Assembly (NCBI GenBank): GCA_017311185.1
Contig: JAESUZ010001069.1
Span: 256,501-320,500, forward strand
DNA length: 64,000 nucleotides
Source of the DNA: Proteles cristata cristata
Lineage: Eukaryota; Chordata; Mammalia; Carnivora; Hyaenidae
Direction of reading: 5' to 3'
The notes beneath the pieces were generated by a model. That model saw nothing but the letters and a program-made list of their open reading frames with translations, was not told the DNA's origin and did no database searches. This document shows, in pieces, positions 26,014 to 37,485 of the stretch (position 1 is the first letter of the stretch; each line of letters starts with the position of its first letter). The translations under genes and the position numbers were made by a program.

Positions 26014-26865
26014 TTAGCTGTTCAAAGAGGTACTGTTATTTCTGTCTCCTTCCTTAACATCCTTCATTATGGACACAAAGCCCAGCTCTAAATAAAAATT
26101 CTTCCCCACCTCTGCAAAAATACATCCCAGAATGGATAAGCTGGGCCAAATAGAGTAGTGACTGGTGATATGGTGTGATGATGCAGTCTTTCATCATGTA
26201 TATGTCTGGTTTAAGACCCTAACACTTGATATGAAGAAGCATTTTGAAGAGATTATCCTCAAAGAAGACTTCAAATGTTCAACACCTTACTGCAGTCCAC
26301 ACAGTAAAAGGTCAGCTGGCATGACTCATTCATGAAACTTACAGATGCAATGAAGGCAACTGTTTCTTCCAAATTGAGAATGAGCACTGCCTCAATGAAG
26401 GACATCCCTTGGACATAACCATCAGGTCTGTAACATGAACTTACTCCTAAGATACTACAGAAAAACGCTCTGGTATGGACCATCTTTCTGAAAGATGTAG
26501 AGATGGAAATGCATAGGATATGTCCAGCTTAATTCCCATGAGCATTTGGATCATCAACATATACACCTTCTGTCTCATGTTTAGAAAGACTGTTTCACAG
26601 AAGCTTTTCCACTGTTCTTTCCTGTTGAGAGAAATATTTCACAAAGTTCAGGGGTGATACAGCTAGACTCTGAACTTTTACCATGCTAGACTCTGAACTT
26701 TTACCATGAACAGTAGGGGGCAAACCCTGCACCCCAATTCTCAAACTTTTTTCTTACTATGCATTACTTCCCAGTTGGGCAATATTTCATGGGTCCAAAT
26801 TATCGTTGCATTTGTAATATTTTCTTTCTGCTTGAATTGTTTTTTTTTTTAATGTGCTGCTTTAA
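26014..26865 (-). pseudogene. Processed pseudogene of a TBC1D12-like Rab-GAP
   Basis: On the minus strand, in shifting frames, the C-terminal half of a TBC1D12/TBC1D14-type protein can be read without introns. In order: [11 protein letters not shown] (about 26785), ITPELCEIFLS (26650), [10 protein letters not shown] (26525), [10 protein letters not shown] (26490), [13 protein letters not shown] (26430), FEVFFEDNL (26265), KPDIYMM (26205), WDVF (26125), EFLFR (26100), then MKDVKEGDRNNS and a stop at 26014-26016. TBC proteins are Rab GTPase activators. This copy is dead: several frameshifts and stops, the arginine finger (IxxDxxR) is tyrosine here, and about 55-60 codons are missing between EFLFR and the MKDVKEGD tail. 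A 23-bp tandem duplication lies within it. The tail resembles TBC1D12 better than TBC1D14, from memory. The 5' end and 3' UTR limits are unknown. Confidence 0.85.
26662..26707. repeat. 23-bp perfect tandem duplication
   Basis: Two adjacent identical 23-bp units (26662-26684 and 26685-26707, each starting gctagactctgaac). They lie inside the TBC1D12-like pseudogene over the codons equivalent to its GKVWSLA segment, so the duplication came after or during its decay. Confidence 0.95.
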
Positions 26866-27892
26866 TTACTCAGTCTTGAGACTCAGCCCAATGGTCCAAT
26901 GTTCCTGTCAATGAAGTAAATCTTCCTCCACAGATCTGACAGAAAGATTTCCCTGGAGTAGGCAAATATTTCCTAAACAGGACACAAAAGCAATCATCAA
27001 TCATATGATGGCCCATACTCAAGAATCAGAACAGTGCTGGAAAGTGGCTCAAATTCAAAATTCTCATGTCCTGAAGACCACGGTGGTGGTTTACAGGTCC
27101 TCCCTGTTTGTGGTTCATATTCCTGCTGAAAGATTTTTGGAAATTTTCCAAAGATTCTCTGTGGGAGAAAGTTTACCACATTTTTCACCAGGAGCACTAT
27201 GGACAACAGATCGGTGCTCCTTTTGTCATTTTTGGGAAAAGTTTCAAGCAACCAGGGGCAGGTGGAGGGGTGCTCTGTCTGGAAGGAGGATTGCACCCTC
27301 CTCAGACCTCTGAGGCTGACTCCTGGCTGCTCCAAGTCTGTTTTTGGTATCCACAGCCACCAAGCAGCAGTTACATGCATGACAGGATGCCTATGCCATC
27401 AGTCACCCCATTGCCAGGCCCCTCTAGGTGGGCATGGCCACTGGAACAAGAGAGGAGAGTCTTCTTGATGACCTTGGGAAGTTATGGTTGCCAGCTGTTG
27501 ACCAGTCACTTTTATAGAACTAAGGTTGACTTTATGGAGACAGTGCTAACAAAGCCCTCCCAGATAAACTGGTTTACAAGTTCCAGCCTTACAGCTGGTA
27601 AGGGAGTTTATGTTCATGGCAGGCCAGGAGCCTGCAGATTCTCAAAGAGGACTTTGAGAAGAGAGGAAGTCACCCGAAATGGATGGGTATTGTAGAAGTA
27701 ACCTGATGGATAGAGTTTCTTGGACTTGACCTCCTAGCTTCAGGACACAAATAATAGAGGCTTTTAGAAGTCCAACCTGAGATTCCTTATGGAAACCTTC
27801 AACAGCAAAATTTAAAAATGCCTTTTGGTAAATATTCTCACTGCACCTATGTAAATACTCAGGCCAAGTGTAATGAGGCCAGACTCATTATA

Positions 27893-27924
27893 TGATCAAG
27901 AATCTTTAAGATTCTTTTTGATCA
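27893..27924. repeat. Imperfect inverted repeat
   Basis: TGATCAAGAATCTT pairs with a downstream AAGATTCTT...TGATCA, with three extra T in the right arm. It could form a 14-bp stem. Function unknown. Confidence 0.8.
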
Positions 27925-28031
27925 AAGGTGAGGAAATTGTAGGGAATAAAATTGTGCTCCAATGGAAAATTATGTGTGGTCATTCTAAAGCTGATTGATT
28001 CTGATTATGTAAATTATAGATAACTGACAGC

Positions 28032-28055
28032 AATGCTAAAGAATTCTTTAGCATT
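28032..28055. repeat. Perfect 24-bp palindrome
   Basis: Two 12-base arms with no spacer: AATGCTAAAGAA followed at once by its exact reverse complement, centred on GAATTC. Confidence 0.97.
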
Positions 28056-28950
28056 CTAATTGCATTTAGACATGCAAACAAATTCTGTCTAGGAAATAAA
28101 GAACTGAAAAACTAATTTTGGCACTATTTGCACATCTCTTACAATATTCCTGATCTGTGTCTGTTCTTGGGATTCTCCTTTGACCTGGTTGTAACACACC
28201 ACTAGTTTCCTCATGAAAAAGCTAAATAAAATTTTCGTCAATTGTTTTTTTTTAATATCTGTATGAGAGTCATGATTTACCTGCTTTTAAAAAATAACTT
28301 TTAATGCCTACTTGGAACTAAATCACCATTTAACGGTTGATCATGTGTACCCCATGTCTTTGCTTCAGCCACAGAGGGCCTAGAGACGTTCAGACAAGTG
28401 TTAAGAGACTTTTGATACAACCCAGTTTGGTGACCTTGTAGCAACCTAACACAGGAACTTTCTAGATGCTTTATGGTGGCAGCCCTGTTCAGAAGGTACT
28501 TGGTGTTTTTTCTGTTCTACTGATTGAGGTGGCTGAGACTTCTTGGCAGTCATTGTCCTGGTCATTCAGCTCTTCGTAAAAAGGGCTGCTTACACTCCAA
28601 AAGTACAGTTCATGGGGAAAATCCAAATTAGAAATCCTTATATTCTAACTCTCACAGACAAAAGCAAGGTAGTGCTGAAGCAACTGCCACATGGGAATTT
28701 ATAAGCTTTTTAAATCAAGTCACAGAAAACTTCATTCTTATGTGTCCAGATGGCAGGTAGAAGTATGGTCAAAGAGGGTGGACCTATTCTTTACTGCCTT
28801 TTGATGACAGAGTTCCTGGTACCACTTCCCTACTTCAATAGAGGCTGGCCAACAGTCTCCTGACCCAGGGTGCAGCTAAACTCAGCTGGGTTCTGGAAAA
28901 CCCTTTCCCAATTAGTTGTCCCTTGATAAGGGCAAATGAAATATTTTCCA

Positions 28951-29164
28951 TTTTTTTAAAGTTTATTTTGAGAGAGAGTGAGTGAGCATGCAAGCAGGGG
29001 AGGGACAGAGAGAGAGGGAAAGAGAGAGGGAGTGAGGGAGAGAATCCCAAGCAGTCTGACCACTAGCAGTGTGGATCCCAATATGGGGCTCAAATTCACA
29101 AACCATGAGATCACGACCTGAGCTAAAGTTGGATGCTTAACCAACTGGACCAACTAGGTGCCCC
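28951..29164 (-). mobile_element. Carnivore tRNA-Lys SINE
   Basis: T-rich start, (GA)n, reversed head ending CAACTAGGTGCCCC. The flanks ccatttttttaaa and ccatttatatttttaaa suggest a target duplication. Confidence 0.92.
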
Positions 29165-29610
29165 TCCATTTATATTTTTAAATCAACTCTTCTCTTTCTA
29201 ACACTAGACTGGTATATCAAAAGAGAAATATTTCCCTTCAAATGAGGATAATCTTTAAGAATCACAAGTAACACATGGTAAGTGTTGTTGTGGGGATGAT
29301 TTTATAAGTAATTCTAGTATAACCAAGCTACTCTACTGCAGTGCTTGACACCTGTGTCCTGGAATATTATACCCCTTTCTTCAGGCTCCCTGGACTATAT
29401 AAGATGTGCATAGCCTGCAAAGCATTTGTATAAGGCTAATTCTCAAGCAGTACTTGTCAGGAGAGGAACTTTTTAAGCCTACCAAGAAAATATTTTGTAG
29501 GTGTTCTTAGTAGTAGTATGCTTCCAGAAAAAGAAGATGACTGATTGGGTGTATATTTGTTGAGCCAACACAGTTTATAACTAATTATAAACATGCCATG
29601 GTTATGGCAG
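29165..29610. other. Intergenic
   Basis: No gene or clear repeat seen between two SINEs. Confidence 0.5.
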
Positions 29611-29821
29611 TTTTTTTTTTTAAATTTTTATTTCTAGGAGAGAGGGACAGCATGAAGAGGGGAGGGTCAGAGAGAGAGGGAGACACAGACTCGGAAATAG
29701 GCTCCAGGCTTTGAGCTGGCAGTCAGCACAGAGCCCGACGCGGGGCTCAAACCCACAAACCGTGAGGTCATGATGTAAGCGAAAGTCGGATGCTTAACCG
29801 ACAAAGCCACCCAGGCGCCCC
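29611..29821 (-). mobile_element. Young carnivore tRNA-Lys SINE
   Basis: Reverse young copy (TTTATTTCTAGGAGAGAG near its tail; head end CCACCCAGGCGCCCC). The perfect target duplication tatggcagtttttt begins at 29603 and 29822. Confidence 0.95.
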
Positions 29822-29848
29822 TATGGCAGTTTTTTAAAAACTATGTAT

Positions 29849-30184
29849 TTAGAATTTACATTTATGATGTGGCTTCTCTTTCCCTGGCAGGACACATTTT
29901 GAACAATGTTTACAGAATCCTTTAGGATTCTGGAATTCTGAACATTCTGGACATGAAAAGCATTGTTGAATTACACTCTTGCCATAGGCTCTGTCCATTA
30001 CACACCCATACTCACTATATTCACAATTCATTGGAATTGGTTTTTTATAGAATCTTCCATAGCTTTTTTCTAATTTGGACATTAGGTAGACTGCATTGCA
30101 CTCCTTGTACAATGACTGCCAGAAGTGAACATTTACAGGTACAGTTTTATAAAGAAACTCTGATAATAAATTTTGGGATATTAG
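29849..30184 (-). other. Cysteine-rich open frame, unrecognised
   Basis: Minus-strand frame open from about 30184 to the stop near 29849, about 110 codons if read from the SINE border; there is no clear start codon. It reads like real protein: LSEFLYKTVPVNVHFWQS, then YKECNAVYLMSKLEKSYGRF, then two CxxC pairs (CFSCPEC and CKHCSKC) near the end. A zinc-binding module is possible, but I do not recognise the family. Its 5' side is cut by the SINE at 30204-30405. It may be a fragment of a retrocopy or of an old transposon gene, or chance. Confidence 0.35.
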
Positions 30185-30203
30185 AAGGCCCTGCCTAACT
30201 TTT

Positions 30204-30405
30204 TAAAAATTTTTAATGTTTATTATTGACAGAGACAGAGTATGAGGATGGAGATGCAGGAAGAGGGGGAGACAAGGAATTCAAAGCAGGCTCCAAGCTC
30301 TAAGCTGTCAGCACAGAGCCTGACATGGGTCTTAAACTCACAAACCATGAAACATGACCTGAGCTAAAGTCAGACGCTTAACCAGCTGAGCCACCCAGGT
30401 GCCCC
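30204..30405 (-). mobile_element. Carnivore tRNA-Lys SINE
   Basis: Reverse copy ending CCACCCAGGTGCCCC. A 19-bp target duplication with one mismatch, aaggccctgcctaactttt, lies at 30185-30203 and 30406-30424. Confidence 0.95.
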
Positions 30406-30424
30406 AAGGCTCTGCCTAACTTTT

Positions 30425-31426
30425 GAAGGAGTAAGGCAGATGGAAGTGAAAAACCAATTTCACTAACAAAGCTTGGTTGAAAGTACATGGCTTAGATAAG
30501 TGGCAAAAGTGGACTTCCCATTCCCAAACTCTGGAATTAGATTTACCTAGTTACAGTCCAGCCTGAAAACCCATGGGGTCAAACACAACCAGCAAGGCTT
30601 CTACTCACCACCAACAGGCAGGCTCCTAGAGTGAAAAGGTTGTTAGGGCCAGGCATACATGCCCAGTTCCTCCCAAACTCAGTTACCTCATGTAAGAGGA
30701 GGAGTAAGGCCTTAGAGCTGGAGGGTTTAGGAAAAAATTCCTTATTATGAAAACCAGAGGCATAGGAAAGTAACCTTCCCCCACTAAACAAGGTATTTTC
30801 TAAATTCTCCAGAAATTTATTTTTCCACCACGAAATAGCTTTGTCCTAAATTAGATGATCCAGAAACAAAGGACTCAGTCATGATAGGTTATATAGCAAA
30901 CTGTTAATAATAACATGCTTGCAGTACAACTTCTCATTTTTCCCCCCACTTATGACTCACCTGTTAGAGAAACCTTGTGCTACACAAAGATGCTTTGGGA
31001 GGTTTCTTCCCCGCTATAATTAAAGTCTTTCAAACTGTCAAAATTGTGTCAGCATGCCGTTAGCCTTGACGGTGGACTTGCCAACTGCTGACCTGGGGCT
31101 TTTATAACTATCAGCCTTGACTTGCTCCCAAGGTAGTACTCACTTCTGGGTTTGCTTGGTAATATTATGATACTTAAGGACATGTTAAGAGGACCCCAGA
31201 GGATCTAGCTCTCTACTGTTAGGAATTGATGTTTTGGTAATGACAATGATCATGTATGTGGTTAAGCAAGTCCTGAGGCCCTAGGAGGGCATATATTGTG
31301 GTGAAATCTGTATGAAGTGCAGGTAGTCTGAGCTGTACAGACTTCTTTGCATAATTCCAGAAAGTCATTATCACATCATCTATGAACTGACATAGACTAT
31401 ATTAGCCATCTCTGAAGTTGTATGCA
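30425..31426. other. Intergenic
   Basis: No gene supported. About 30950-31140 has an LTR-like look (a 'gctataattaaagtctttca' stretch), not assignable. Confidence 0.4.
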
Positions 31427-31620
31427 GGGGCACCTGGGTGGCTCAGTTGTGTCCAACTCTTGATTTCAGCTCAGGTCATGATCTAACAGTTCGTGGGTTT
31501 GAGCCCTACATTGGGCTCTGCACTGACAGTGCAAAGCCTGCTTGGGATTCCCTCTCTCTCTACCTCTCCCCAAATCATGCTGTCTCTCTCAAAATAAAAC
31601 TTTTTTAAAAATTAAAAAAA
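31427..31620 (+). mobile_element. Carnivore tRNA-Lys SINE
   Basis: Head GGGGCACCTGGGTGGCTCAG, body diverged, tail of A-rich AAAATAAAAC. Short flanking repeat tgtatgca/ttggatgca. Confidence 0.92.
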
Positions 31621-32171
31621 TTTGGATGCAACATCTCAGGGGTGACTCAGGGCAGGCTTTATTTCTATTTTTGTGCAGCGTATGTGTTGGTTAGTGTAAT
31701 AGAATATGTATACTATTCATACATATTCAGATATTGAACCTGTGTATCCAACATTTTTCTTCTTGGATGCACAATCAAAATTAGGAAATATTGGGATATA
31801 TCTTCAAAATGTGAAAACATCTTGCTAGTGGATTTCCCAGTCTTCCTCACCAAATTTGTACTGGGAAGGTTTGATCACTATGCTCATTTAGCCTACAATT
31901 CATTCAGAGGATGCATGCCAATTTGACTCTGATTGTATTCCTGAAAATTTGTTCTCTGAAAGGACTTTTTTATGTTTATCTATTTCTAATACTCAGAATA
32001 ATACTTGGCACATAGTAAGTACTCAACAGTTGTTGAATGAATCTCATAATGGTTTAACTCAATATCCTCACAATATAGCCCTTCATGGTTTAGAAATGGA
32101 AGCTTCATTTTTTACAGCATTGGTTACCAGAGTTATATAAAAGTTTATGTTAGACCTTTATAAATGTTAGA
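31621..32171. other. Intergenic
   Basis: About 31960-32045 resembles an L2 or MIR end ('cacatagtaagtactcaaca'). Otherwise nothing recognised. Confidence 0.45.
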
Positions 32172-32385
32172 CCTCAAAGGCAAATCATAAGAGACTCTTA
32201 AATACACAGAACAGACTGGGTGGTTGTTGTGGGGGGTTGGGTTAAATAGGTGATAAATATTGAGAAGGGTACTTTTGGGGATGAGCACTGGGTGTTATAT
32301 GTGAATGATGAATCACTGGGTTCTACTCCTGGAGCCAAGACTACACTGTATGTTAATTCAAGTTTAAATTAAATAAAAAATGCTA
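32172..32385 (+). mobile_element. LINE-1 3' end fragment
   Basis: Carnivore L1 3' UTR: 'cataagagactcttaaatac', 'gatgagcactgggtgttata', 'actgggttctactcctggag', 'actgtatgttaatt', A-rich end. No ORF2 left. Confidence 0.88.
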
Positions 32386-34461
32386 AACATCATAAATTGT
32401 GTTAGTTCCATACACTTTGACCAGAGACATACTCAGTTCTATTTATTCAGGATGGGTAACCATCTTGATTTGCCTGAAACTGAAGAATTTCCTGGATCAA
32501 GACTTTTGGTGGTAAGGTGGGGACAGTCCTGGGCAGACCAAGATGTGTCCATCACTCCAGTTCTACTGGACACAAAGCCCCTGTGTGGACTGTTAACTAT
32601 TTTCAGACAATGGACAATATACAAGCAGGAGCATATGAACATCAGTTTTCTAAGCATCCTAGAAAGTAAGACAATACAAAATAGCCCCAGGGTGGGGGTA
32701 CACTTATGCTTTCCCCAGTCCAAAATAGTATTGTTTAAAATCAACACTGTCAATTTTCACTACCCACCACAGCAGTACTTGGTCTTGTTTACAAGAGGAT
32801 AAGACTTGTGAAGACATAACTATAGTATAGCATCTTCCCAGACTGTGAAACAAGGCATAGGTTAAGCACATGTTTATGACCACCCAACAAAAGAGTGTCC
32901 CAAGGGTTCCAGAGGTGATGGGTTAATGGCATACCCAAAAATGAACTGAAGCAGGAGATGTCCCTCCCTTTTTTGTAATGGGTCATTCCCAAATGAATGA
33001 TATACTAGAAACCTGAGGCTGTCCACATCGTGAGAACTAATCAAAGGTCTGTTGTAATGTTGCTCCAAGGTGATTTGTTTCACAGGACTGTGGGCTCTTA
33101 CAGCCATAAGAGGCTGGGGGAGAATAAACATTGACTCAAGGGCAACCTGGTTCCTCTGGTTACAGCAAAGCCAGCCAGGAAGTGGTGGCTAACAAGACCC
33201 CTGGCAGGCATGGCATGTTAGATAACCTCTCAACTGTGGGCCAAGAAAGCATAATCTTTGATGGAAAAGGAGCAGCAATGAGGGGAATGATAGAGATATT
33301 TTTCTGATTTACAAGTTTACACAGAGCCACAAGGATGGAGCAGCATAACACAATGAAAGGGATCAGTATCTTATGTTTATTCTCTTCATTTGCTCAGGGC
33401 CATCTTGTTGAGATCTGGCTCAGTGTCCACGTAATATTGACTCAGAGCCCTGTTAAAAGAAGTGAGTGACACCCCCTTATTTATCAGAAAGGCCTTGGCT
33501 TCTGGCACCTTCAGATTAGAGGGTGCCAGCTATATGTCCAACAGCTTCCCACCTTAGGTCACATGTTAGCCACCCCTAACCCCCCATTCTGGACACAGGA
33601 GGTGTTTGGTGTTCACCACCTGACCAGAACAATGTTTTTATTTGTCCTCTGTTCACCCCATTCTTCCTAACAGTCCCTACTAAATTCGAGAACATATTTG
33701 CAACAAGAGTTGAGTTACTCTAACATTTGAAATATGTGCTAGATAAGGTCCTACATGCAGCTCAACCGTCATCCCCACCATAAGAACAATGATTTGTTTG
33801 ACCCTCTCCAGTCCATTGTAGCTGAATGTAATATTCAGGACTTATTTACCTGTGGGTTTTATTTTATCTCTACCCCTCTTGGACATCTTCTGGGAAATTA
33901 AACACAAAAACTCACAGAAATATTCAGCAGCATCAATATGATCTATAAGCCTTTTCCAGTGCTTAATGCTTTCCAGTAATACATCTCCCTCCAGCCATCA
34001 CTGAGCTTCCCCTAAGCATTTCAGTACTTTTCCATCTCAGAAGCCCTCTGTTTCCTCCCCTGGGTCTTGGTTGAGCTGGACAATCCAGCAAACCAGGCAC
34101 TATGATGGTGATGTGGCTGTTTTGACACAACAGCTACAGTTGTAAGAGGCACAACTCTCAAGTGGGCATGAGGCTCTGTCTTAAAATCCTCCTGGTTACA
34201 TTCAGATAAACTGCTGACAAGTCTGGTCACATACACTGGCCTTAAAGCTCTTTTCTATATCACTAAACCTCCTTTACCTTCCCACTGTGATGGTAATGTG
34301 TATCCGCACTACATCTACACTTTGTCTCTTTCTGCCTTCTGTGTAATCACACCTAAATCGCAATCATAAAACATTTTAAAATAATTTTTAAATAACTCTG
34401 AAAGTGTATACATATATACATACTCTTGTCTTTTTGTTCCTTGCCCTGGAAGCCACTTTTT
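32386..34461. other. Intergenic, possible retroviral relics
   Basis: No gene is supported. Minus-strand frames at 32874-33131, 33160-33351 and 34021-34236 look protein-like in places but match nothing I can name. They may be decayed endogenous retrovirus sequence. Low certainty. Confidence 0.35.
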
Positions 34462-34882
34462 TTTTTTTTTACAAATAGTTTATTGTCAAGTTGGTTTCCA
34501 TATAGCACCCAGTGCTCATCCCCACAAGTGCCCTCCTCCATGCCCATCTCCCTCCTCCCCCACCACACCCATCAGTCCTCAGTTTGTTCTCAGCATTCAA
34601 GAGTCTCTCATGGTTTGCCTCTCTCCCCCCCCCACTATTTTCCCCCTTCTTCTCCCCCCCGGTCCTCCGTTAAGTTCCTCCTAATCCTCCTATATGTGCA
34701 AACATATGGTATTTGTCCTTCTCTGCCTGACTTATTTCGCTCAGTATAACACCCTCAAGGTCCATTCATGTTGCTACACATGGCCAGATTTCATTCTTTC
34801 TCATTGCCATATAGTATTCCATGGTATAGATAAACCACATCTTCTTGATCCATTCATCCATTGATGAACACTTAGGCTCTTC
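34462..34882 (-). mobile_element. 5'-truncated LINE-1 3' end
   Basis: Poly-T then the felid L1 3' end in reverse (tagtttattgtcaagttggt), running back into the last part of ORF2 ('tagtattccatggtatagat'). The flanks ctggaagccactttt and ctggaaaccacttct look like the target duplication. Confidence 0.9.
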
Positions 34883-35605
34883 TGGAAACCACTTCTTGCA
34901 AATAATCTTACATACTTTTATTTTGCGTTACTAGTGGCTCTGATATTGTTTGTTCATTGGTGCCTTTTTGTTGGCACACCCCAGAACCCTGTAGCATTAT
35001 AACAAAGACTCAGGTATGAGTCCTAGTAATAGGTACTAGCACTTCTGAAAAGGAAAGGAACAAAATTTCCCCAATGTCTATGAGACTGCTTCCACACACA
35101 CCTGAGTTTTGTTGTTGTTGTTAATGTAATGTCATTTGTGGAGCAGAAGTTTATCCTAAATTAACTTTGCATCTTTTTCCATCATGCACCATAAGCAGAG
35201 GAATAGACTATAGAGTTCACAACTGAAATAACTGGTTCCATATTACTGGATGCCAGATTCAGTAAGGGATTCATTATAACTGACAATAGAAACTGTTCAG
35301 TTAATGCTTCAACACAGGCTCTTATATTGAATTCTGTAGAGAAAGAAGAAAGAATAAAGAAAAAATAAATAAACCAAACTCTACCAAACAATTTCTCTGA
35401 ATTACAACTTATCTCATTACAATGTTTTCGTGAATTCTACGCAATGTCTTCTTTGTGACTCAAGAATAAGTAAAACTTAATGCTCACCCATCCCACATCA
35501 CATACCAGGGAAATATTTTTCACCCAATTTTTAAATTGTACATAGCCATGTGAGGAACAGTCTGAGTAAAGCACACCAGGATCAATCAACTGTGAAGTTT
35601 ATCAG
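34883..35605. other. Intergenic
   Basis: No gene or assignable repeat seen. Confidence 0.5.
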
Positions 35606-35800
35606 TCTCAGCACTATTGACAATCTGGACAGGATAATTCTTTGTTGTGGGGGGCTCTGCTGTTCATTTTAAGATGTTTAGCAGCATCCCTGACCTCTCT
35701 ACCTACTAGATGGCAGTTGTGACCCTTAAAAGTGTATCTGGACTTTGCCAGTTGTCCCCTGGGGGCATAATCATGTCTAATTGAGAACCACAGGTCTAGA
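35606..35800 (-). mobile_element. MER5A-like hAT DNA transposon relic
   Basis: Reads 'cagcactattgacaatctgg', 'ataattctttgttgtggggg', 'gatgtttagcagcatccctg' and 'gtcccctgggggcataatca', ending in a 'ttgagaaccac' terminal repeat. This is the MER5A layout in reverse orientation. Confidence 0.85.
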
Positions 35801-35833
35801 GAACCACAGGTCTAATAGAGAACCACAGGTCTA
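35783..35833. repeat. Three short tandem copies
   Basis: The unit gagaaccacaggtcta occurs three times in tandem with small spacers. It overlaps the terminal inverted repeat of the MER5A-like relic, so the transposon end has been triplicated. Confidence 0.9.
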
Positions 35834-36911
35834 AGTGATTGACCTAGTTTGGATGTAATGCCTAGTCCTGGGCCAGTCAGCTGTGACCAGGGGAAACAGG
35901 GATCAGTAAATTAGAACGTAACTCTAGCTGGATCTATGTGGCTGCCCCTTTAATGGGTGCTGGAAATGCATCCACTCAACATCCACCACACTGCAGAGAT
36001 TCCCTGTAGGGTTTGGCTTTTATAGCTTTGCTCTTTGAAGATGGTGTTAAGCTTTTTAATTTGTTATTATATGTATGTTTTACTTTTGTCTAAGGTATTG
36101 AAATTTCTTGTCTTGGAAGCTTTTCTTCATTTTCAGGCACTTCTATTATCCTTATGGCTTTAGTATTCTGCCATCTTCAAAAAAGCTTTAAGTTGACTTT
36201 TGTTTACTCTAGACCAGAGCTCCATTTTCTCTATTCAACAACTTGTCATTAGCATAACCTGAAAAGTACAAGGCAAACATATGGGTCTTTCTGTGTCTGT
36301 TCTCCAGGAAGAAAAAAAGGGGGTAGGAATGGTCATAACTAAATATTCTGTACTTATTTGCTTATATACCTTGGAAGTCTGGAACTATATTAGTGGCTAA
36401 AAACAAAGGTTAAGAGGAGCAAAACCCCCCCCCACACACACACACTATCATAATGTTTCATATATTTAATGGTCTATCTGAGTAATATACTTGAAAGTAA
36501 AAGAGCCATGAGTCTATCTGAGGTATTCTGTTAAGTCTCCCAACCCACTGATCGGGAGAAATGATTAAGATCCCAGCCCTTCTCTTGACAGAAAGGTTGC
36601 TGAGTTTTTGGTAGGACAGCAAAATCTTATAAAACAAGGTCTGCCTTATAAAATAAGAATACTTGAAAGAATGAGCTTGCAGGGACACAATGAGAGCACC
36701 CCCAACCACCGCTGGAGCAAGGGCAAGGAGATTCAACTCTATTGCAGAATACTGGCCCACTGGCATTCACAGAGTGGAAGAGAGCTTGTGAAACAAAGAT
36801 TCCTAGTGAAAAGCAAAGAGCTTCTAGGAAAGTAAGCAGAGCATCCTGCGTGGTGATGACAGTATAACAGCAGTCAGTCCAGAACTATGTGTAGTTAAGA
36901 ACTTGGGTCTA
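35834..36911. other. Intergenic
   Basis: No gene supported; a short (CA)n-like stretch with C run at about 36426-36446. Confidence 0.5.
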
Positions 36912-37122
36912 TCACAGCATCTGGGTGTCTCAGCTGGTTGAGTGTCCAAATCCTGATTTCAGCTCAGGTCATGATGCCAGGGTCATGGGACGGAGCCCCA
37001 AATCAGGCTCCACACTGAGCATGGAGTCTGTTTAAGATTCTCTCTCTTTCTCTCTCTTCCTCTGCCCCTCTCTCTCACTCATACTCTCTCTTCTCTCTCT
37101 AAAAAAATAGATAAATAAAATA
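36912..37122 (+). mobile_element. Carnivore tRNA-Lys SINE (older)
   Basis: Diverged head (GCATCTGGGTGTCTCAGCTG), TC-rich tract, tail AAATAGATAAATAAAATAA. Flanks aagaacttgggt and aagaacttgggc give a target duplication. Confidence 0.9.
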
Positions 37123-37273
37123 AAGAACTTGGGCAAATCAAATCGCAGGGTCTGCATCTACTTTACCTAGTAGTAAACACTTCATGGGTATCAATGCCTA
37201 ACAGAGATGGAGGTGCTAACACCTACCAGCAAACAGACAGTTATGGAAGAGGGACAATAACCTCAGTATTTTT

Positions 37274-37485
37274 TAAGTTGATTTTTTCCTTTTTTAATTT
37301 AAATTTCAATTAACATACAGTGCAATATTGGTCTCAGGAGTAGAATTCAGTGATTCATCACTTACATACAACACCCAGTGCGCATCACAAGTGCCCTCCT
37401 TAGTACCCATCACCCATTTAGCCCATCTCCTACCCACCTCCCTCCTTCAACCCATCATTTGTTCTCTATCATTAAGAGTCTCTTG
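37274..37485 (-). mobile_element. Older LINE-1 3' end
   Basis: Older carnivore L1 subfamily in reverse: 'aatttcaattaacatacagt', 'gtagaattcagtgattcatc', 'caacacccagtgcgcatcac', 'gttctctatcattaagagtc'. No ORF2 left. Confidence 0.88.

Larger units (their letters stand above)
26866..28950. other. Intergenic, unassigned repeat-like sequence
   Basis: About 26940-27000 weakly resembles an old L1 ORF2 segment. The frames at 27108-27695 (+, 195 codons, TTG start) and 26997-27380 (-) match no family I recognise. The stretch ending near 28245 (AATAAA at about 28224) has an LTR-like look. Two inverted repeats lie at 27893-27924 and 28032-28055. Confidence 0.4.

Noticed and set aside
27108..27695. 195-codon open frame in the gene desert
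   Set aside because: It begins with TTG, has no upstream ATG, overlaps other open frames on both strands, and matches no family I recognise. A decayed retroelement remains possible.
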